DNA of 8,890 bases from an uncultured Lachnospiraceae bacterium (GTDB taxonomy: Bacteria; Bacillota; Clostridia; Lachnospirales; Lachnospiraceae), in the NCBI GenBank assembly GCA_945834545.1, contig CAMAHO010000087.1:1-8890 (forward strand), given 5' to 3'. Below, piece by piece: positions 7,301-8,890 of this stretch. Each line of letters begins with the position of its first letter. Position 1 is the stretch's first letter. The translations under genes were made by a program, and so were the position numbers. Below the pieces are notes generated by a model. It had not been told where the DNA came from. It ran no database searches and saw only the letters and a list, made by a program, of their open reading frames with translations.

Positions 7301-7345
7301 TGTAATCCACTGATGTCAAGGGAATGGCATTGGATCAGGATTACA
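7301..7345 (+). promoter_or_regulatory. Structured leader or operator upstream of the amino acid permease
   Basis: TGTAATCC (7301-7308) is perfectly complementary to GGATTACA (7338-7345). Inside it, TGATGTCA (7311-7318) can pair with TGGCATTG (7325-7332), with three wobble pairs, around a 6-nt AGGGAA loop. The element lies in the predicted 5' leader, between the transcription start and the ribosome binding site at 7363. It could be an RNA regulatory hairpin or, as DNA, a binding site for a dimeric repressor. It does not match a riboswitch class that I can recognise. The complementarity is seen, the role is inferred. Confidence 0.4.
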
Positions 7346-7373
7346 GAGAGACTATGGAAAATGAGGAAAAAAG

Positions 7374-8135
7374 ATGGAATTGTATACCACTTGGAAGCAA
7401 TTGATGGTACAAGGTGAGGCTTCAGCCTGGCAGGAAATCTATGTCAAGTTTTATCAGGCCTTTGTGGAAAAGGACAGATGGCTTCAATACATAGAGGGTG
7501 TGGGAACCACCTTGTTAGTAACAGCTATGGCGCTGATACTGGGTATTTTTCTGGGAATTATCGTGTCTATGATTCGTTCCGCCCACGACCAGCAGAGGCC
7601 GGGTCACAAGAATCTCATCCTTGGAATTGCCAACGCCATTTGTAAGGTATATACCACGGTGATTCGAGGAACCCCTATGATGGTTCAGCTGTTGATTATG
7701 GGAATGGTGGTGTTTGCAAGCAGCAGGAACTTTACTATGGTTGGTGCGTTGACCTTGGGAATTAACTCCGGCGCCTATGTGGCAGAGATTATCAGGGGAG
7801 GTCTGATGAGCCTGGATCCCGGTCAGGCGGAAGCTTCCAGGTCCTTAGGTCTGGGCTATCTTCCCACCATGATTTACATTGTAATCCCTCAGGCATTCAA
7901 GGCAATTTTACCTGCCCTGAGCAATGAGTTCATTATTTTGCTCAAGGACACCTCCTTAATTACCGTCATTGGCGGCAAGGAGCTTGTGTACGCAGCTCAG
8001 GGAATCATGGGACGCACCTACGAGGCAATGTATCCTCTGTTGGGTACGGCAGTGATTTATTTGGTGTTAGTTATGATATTTACCTGGCTTCAAGGAAAAT
8101 TAGAGAGGAGGTTACGGGAAGGTGATAGACGTTAA
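7374..8135 (+). CDS. GlnP/HisM-type polar amino acid ABC transporter permease
   Basis: Membrane subunit of a polar amino acid uptake ABC transporter. The 253-residue protein starts with a soluble amphipathic stretch of about 40 residues (FYQAFVEKDRWLQYIEG at 26-42), common in Gram-positive members, followed by membrane helices beginning at about 43-66. Family motifs are VIRGTPMMVQL (96-106), NSGAYVAEIIRGG (131-143) and the EAA loop from E153 (EASRSLGLGYLPTMIYIVIP, 153-172), which contacts the ATPase. LLKDTSL (189-195) is also characteristic. GAGG (7363-7366) lies 7 nt before the ATG. The downstream ATPase gene overlaps its end by 14 nt. The substrate (glutamine, glutamate, cystine, arginine or another) cannot be determined without the binding protein, which is absent here. 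Two identical copies of this subunit probably form the channel, since no second permease gene is present. Confidence 0.92.
   Translation: MELYTTWKQLMVQGEASAWQEIYVKFYQAFVEKDRWLQYIEGVGTTLLVTAMALILGIFLGIIVSMIRSAHDQQRPGHKNLILGIANAICKVYTTVIRGTPMMVQLLIMGMVVFASSRNFTMVGALTLGINSGAYVAEIIRGGLMSLDPGQAEASRSLGLGYLPTMIYIVIPQAFKAILPALSNEFIILLKDTSLITVIGGKELVYAAQGIMGRTYEAMYPLLGTAVIYLVLVMIFTWLQGKLERRLREGDRR
8106..8111 (+). promoter_or_regulatory. Ribosome binding site supporting the GTG start of the ATPase gene
   Basis: A perfect AGGAGG lies inside the 3' end of the permease gene, 10 nt before GTG 8122. No ATG occurs in this frame before the conserved ATPase N terminus (IDVKNLKKSFG), so the GTG is the start. 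The 14-nt overlap suggests translational coupling. Confidence 0.8.
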
Positions 8136-8844
8136 GAATCTCAAGAAAAGCTTTGGCGGTCACGACGTGCTAACCGGCATTGATGAACACATCAGCAAAG
8201 GGGAAAAGGTTGTTATCATTGGTCCTTCCGGCTCCGGTAAGTCCACCTTCTTAAGATGTCTTAACCTGTTGGAAATTCCCACAGAGGGACAGATTTTAGT
8301 GGATGGCATTGATATCACAGACCCAAAGACCGATATTGATAAGATGCGTCAGCGTATGGGTATGGTATTCCAGCAGTTCAACCTCTTTAACAACTTGAAT
8401 ATTTTAGACAATATGACACTGGCTCCCGTAAAGCTTAAGCTGAAAACCAAGGAAGAGGCAGAAACAGAGGCTATAGAGCTACTTAAGCGCGTAGGCTTAG
8501 AGGATAAAGCAAAGGCCTATCCCAGCCAGCTCTCCGGTGGCCAGAAGCAAAGAATTGCAATCGTCAGAGCCTTAGCCATGCATCCCGAGGTCATGCTCTT
8601 TGATGAGCCAACCTCAGCCTTAGACCCGGAGATGGTAGGAGAAGTTCTGAATGTTATGAAACAGCTTGCCGACGAAGGCATGACCATGATAGTGGTTACA
8701 CACGAAATGGGCTTCGCCCGGGAAGTAGGCACCCGCATCCTTTTCATGGATGGCGGAAAGATTGCCGAGCAGGGCACTCCCGAGGAAATATTTACCAATC
8801 CAAAGAATCCCAGAACAAAGGAATTTTTATCCAAAGTATTATAG
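8122..8844 (+). CDS. glnQ: GlnQ-type amino acid ABC transporter ATPase
   Basis: Hydrolyses ATP to drive amino acid import through the permease encoded just upstream. The 240-residue protein has the normal length of the family. Motifs are Walker A GPSGSGKS at 34-41, Q-loop Q84 in MVFQQFNLFNN, signature LSGGQ at 137-141 followed by KQR, Walker B LFDE at 159-162, D-loop SALD at 165-168 and switch histidine H194 in VVTHEMGFAREV. That last string is diagnostic of the polar amino acid (GlnQ/HisP) family. It lacks a regulatory C-terminal domain, as usual. Translation begins at GTG 8122 behind AGGAGG, overlapping the permease stop. A terminator follows 8 nt after the stop. The gene symbol gives family membership; glutamine specificity is not shown. 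Confidence 0.93.
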   Translation: MIDVKNLKKSFGGHDVLTGIDEHISKGEKVVIIGPSGSGKSTFLRCLNLLEIPTEGQILVDGIDITDPKTDIDKMRQRMGMVFQQFNLFNNLNILDNMTLAPVKLKLKTKEEAETEAIELLKRVGLEDKAKAYPSQLSGGQKQRIAIVRALAMHPEVMLFDEPTSALDPEMVGEVLNVMKQLADEGMTMIVVTHEMGFAREVGTRILFMDGGKIAEQGTPEEIFTNPKNPRTKEFLSKVL

Positions 8845-8852
8845 ACAGCATT

Positions 8853-8890
8853 AGGGACGGAGTTTTTTGTTGCTCCGTCCTTTTTGTTTT
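8853..8890 (+). terminator. Intrinsic terminator after the amino acid importer
   Basis: GGACGGAG (8855-8862) pairs with CTCCGTCC (8873-8880), extendable outward by one wobble and one A-T pair, around a 10-nt loop of T and G. The stem runs straight into a T-rich tract (8881-8890). This is a classic Rho-independent terminator and ends the permease-ATPase unit. Confidence 0.9.

Noticed and set aside
7198..7305. Short open frame of 35 codons starting at ATG 7198, with a CPRCP motif
   Set aside because: It runs through the 12-bp inverted repeat and the promoter, its closest SD-like sequence is only 3 nt away, and the cysteine pair comes from the inverted repeat itself. Probably chance.
7325..7405. 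Possible leader peptide of 26 codons overlapping the start of the permease gene
   Set aside because: The purine-rich stretch before its ATG is too close, there is no run of a regulatory amino acid, and it overlaps the hairpin arm and the permease start.

Overview
The window reads as chromosomal DNA from an anaerobic Gram-positive clostridium, probably a Lachnospiraceae or related rumen/gut Clostridia member. The pointers are strong purine-rich Shine-Dalgarno sequences before every gene, frequent AGA arginine codons with a middling base composition, consensus SigA-type promoters, and a glycoside hydrolase family 3 enzyme with the domain order I recall from rumen Butyrivibrio and Ruminococcus enzymes. 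The genus is inference. All seven protein genes are on the + strand, and nothing indicates a prophage, insertion sequence, CRISPR array, tRNA or rRNA.

Region 1 (1-165) holds a 14-bp direct repeat and then a near-consensus promoter. Region 2 (166-4689) is a complete spermidine/putrescine ABC importer operon in the order potA-potB-potC-potD. potA and potB are separated by 11 nt, while potB/potC and potC/potD share ATGA stop-start overlaps, so the four proteins are probably made together. PotA powers the PotB-PotC channel and PotD captures the polyamine outside the cell. Two subunits are unusual: PotA carries a second TOBE-like domain, and PotD appears to be held by a C-terminal transmembrane helix rather than by a lipid.

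Region 3 (4690-7182) encodes an 803-residue cytoplasmic GH3 enzyme, probably a beta-glucosidase or related exo-glycosidase. Its C-terminal-type domain comes first and its catalytic barrel last, a circular permutation. No terminator or convincing promoter separates it from potD, so read-through from the pot operon is possible.

Region 4 (7183-7373) is a 191-nt regulatory gap with a 12-bp inverted repeat, a good promoter and a foldable leader. Region 5 (7374-8844) is a two-gene polar amino acid importer (membrane subunit and ATPase, 14-nt overlap), closed by a clear intrinsic terminator at 8853-8890. This unit has no substrate-binding protein gene, so it must borrow one from elsewhere. The most unusual items are the PotA and PotD architectures, the permuted GH3 and the structured leader. 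I do not see an entirely unknown system.
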